Shown here in pieces: positions 31,529-32,557 of a DNA stretch of 32,557 bases. Each line of letters begins with the position of its first letter. Positions within the stretch are counted from its first letter, which is position 1. The notes under the pieces are model-generated. The model was given only the letters and a program-made list of their open reading frames with translations. It was not told the DNA's origin and ran no database searches. Origin of the DNA: Bradyrhizobium neotropicale (GTDB taxonomy: Bacteria; Pseudomonadota; Alphaproteobacteria; Rhizobiales; Xanthobacteraceae). A program made the position numbers and the translations under genes. The stretch is taken from contig NZ_LSEF01000045.1 in NCBI RefSeq assembly GCF_001641695.1, positions 1-32,557 on the forward strand, in the 5' to 3' direction.

Positions 31529-32557
31529 TGTCTCAGGAGGTTGTCCATCTGGTCTGAACCGAGGAAGCTGAGGTTGCGAAGCTTCAACGTTTCCACGGAG
31601 AGACCAGATGAACGTCCACAAGAATGCGCCTTTGACGCCCACAGGTCGAGAGGCGATGGTGCGAGGCGTGGTCGAGGACGGACTGAGCCAGGCTGCCGCG
31701 GCTGACCAGTTCAACACGACACCGAAAACGGTAGCCAAATGGGTCGAGCGGTTCCGCGCAGCAGGTGTCGAGGGATTGCGTGATCGTTCCTCCAGACCCC
31801 TTTCATCGCCAAGCCAAACCCCGCGGGCCACGTGCGAGGCCGTCGAGGCGTTGCGCCGGCAGCGCCACACCGGCAAGCAGATCGCAGCCGAGGTTGGGCT
31901 GTCACGGGCCACCGTCAGCCGCATACTCCGCCGCCTGGGATTAAGCCGGACACGCGATCTGGAGCCGGCCGAGCCGGTGCGCCGCTACGAGCGCGAGCAG
32001 CCCGGCGAGCTGATCCATATCGACATCAAGAAGCTCGGCAGGTTCGTCAGACCCGGCCACCGCATCACGCACGATCGTCAGAAGGGTGAAAGCCGCGGCG
32101 CCGGCCACGAGTTCGTCCACGTGGCGATCGACGATGCATCGCGCCTGGCCTTCTCCCAGATCCGGCGTGATCAGAAAAAGGAAAGTGCCATCGCCTTCCT
32201 CAGGGAAGCCGTCGCTTACTACCGCAGCCTCGGTATGAAGGTCACCGGCATCATGACCGACAATGGCTCTTGCTACCGTGCCAAGGCCTTCGCCAGAGCG
32301 TGCGGGAAGCTCGGCCTCAGGCACATCTTCACCAGACCATATCGGCCCCAAACAAACGGCAAGGCCGAACGCTTCATCCAGACAGCGCTGCGCGAGTGGG
32401 CTTACGCTCGCTCCTACGACACCTCAGACCAGCGCGCCAAAAACCTGCCAATCTGGCTTCAGCACTACAACTGGCATCGCCCACACGGTAGTTTGCAAGC
32501 CAAACCACCCATCAGCCGCCTCCGTCTCCCGGAGGACGACCTGTTGAGATTCCACAG
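31529..32557 (+). mobile_element. IS481-type insertion sequence, cut by the window edge
   Basis: The left end probably starts at tgtctcaggaggttgtcc (31529), beginning with TG as IS481-family ends do. The transposase gene follows 80 bp inside. The right end and any target duplication lie outside the window. The family is read from the transposase. Confidence 0.75.
31608..32557 (+). CDS. IS481-family transposase, partial at the right edge
   Basis: The frame is open from the ATG at 31608 to the end of the window (316 full codons). Residues about 15-115 hold helix-turn-helix domains (AAADQFNTTPKTVAKWVERF, AAEVGLSRATVSRILRR). The integrase core has Asp in LIHIDIKKLGRF, Asp in GIMTDNGSCYR and Glu in NGKAERFIQTAL, the DDE triad. 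HYNWHRPHGSL and PISRLRLPEDDLLRFH match the C-terminal end of IS481 transposases, so only a few residues are missing. GGAGAG precedes the ATG. No stop or frameshift interrupts it. Confidence 0.88.
   Translation, partial: MNVHKNAPLTPTGREAMVRGVVEDGLSQAAAADQFNTTPKTVAKWVERFRAAGVEGLRDRSSRPLSSPSQTPRATCEAVEALRRQRHTGKQIAAEVGLSRATVSRILRRLGLSRTRDLEPAEPVRRYEREQPGELIHIDIKKLGRFVRPGHRITHDRQKGESRGAGHEFVHVAIDDASRLAFSQIRRDQKKESAIAFLREAVAYYRSLGMKVTGIMTDNGSCYRAKAFARACGKLGLRHIFTRPYRPQTNGKAERFIQTALREWAYARSYDTSDQRAKNLPIWLQHYNWHRPHGSLQAKPPISRLRLPEDDLLRFH

Overview
The window reads as chromosomal DNA of a Bradyrhizobium-like alphaproteobacterium. It is GC-rich, with both strands in use. The best marker is fbcF-fbcH (9376-12032), a Rieske gene followed by one gene encoding a cytochrome b/c1 fusion of 687 residues, as known from Bradyrhizobium japonicum. 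A fused trpE(G), an alphaproteobacterial-type SMC, a CX14CX2C QueE and many short palindromic intergenic repeats fit the same group. The genus is inferred from these traits, not from a database search.

Layout. Positions 1-1511 are an IS1182-type insertion sequence with perfect 23-bp terminal repeats. Positions 1714-5207 hold a small accessory cluster: a DUF302 protein, two alpha/beta hydrolases (one exported) and a divergent cupin/AraC regulator. A short acidic-tailed DUF2158 protein and a 385-bp gap with two facing palindromic repeats follow. Positions 5963-9097 form a tight minus-strand run, trmL-queE-queD-hemF-HAD phosphatase, covering tRNA modification, queuosine precursor synthesis and heme synthesis. 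The fbcFH operon runs divergently and ends in a clear rho-independent terminator. Next come a dienelactone-hydrolase-like protein and a secreted unknown, then a trp attenuation region (promoter, 15-residue leader peptide with Trp-Trp, hairpins) ahead of fused trpE(G), then apt.

Positions 16755-21544 run on the minus strand: two neighbouring ParA/MinD-like ATPases, an M48 membrane protease with LemA, and an Rsm22-type methyltransferase with a cysteine set. smc (21762-25226), a DsbA-like thiol oxidoreductase and a DUF721 protein follow, also on the minus strand. mutY and a hotdog thioesterase run on the plus strand. Positions 28463-29470 are a patchy zone with a possible truncated ORF, a small exported protein, a 57-residue gene and a remnant of an SOS-associated peptidase (SRAP) gene. 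An FAD monooxygenase and a glutathione S-transferase lie divergently before the right edge, where an IS481-type element has inserted next to a repeat-like motif and runs off the window.

Most of the window is housekeeping DNA. The points most worth a second look are the apparently leaderless trp attenuator, QueD lacking the usual catalytic cysteine, the ParA-like pair in which one member has Arg instead of the signature Lys, the small-gene zone at 28.5-29.4 kb, and the several palindromic repeats between genes. I found no CRISPR array, tRNA, rRNA, phage or toxin-antitoxin locus.
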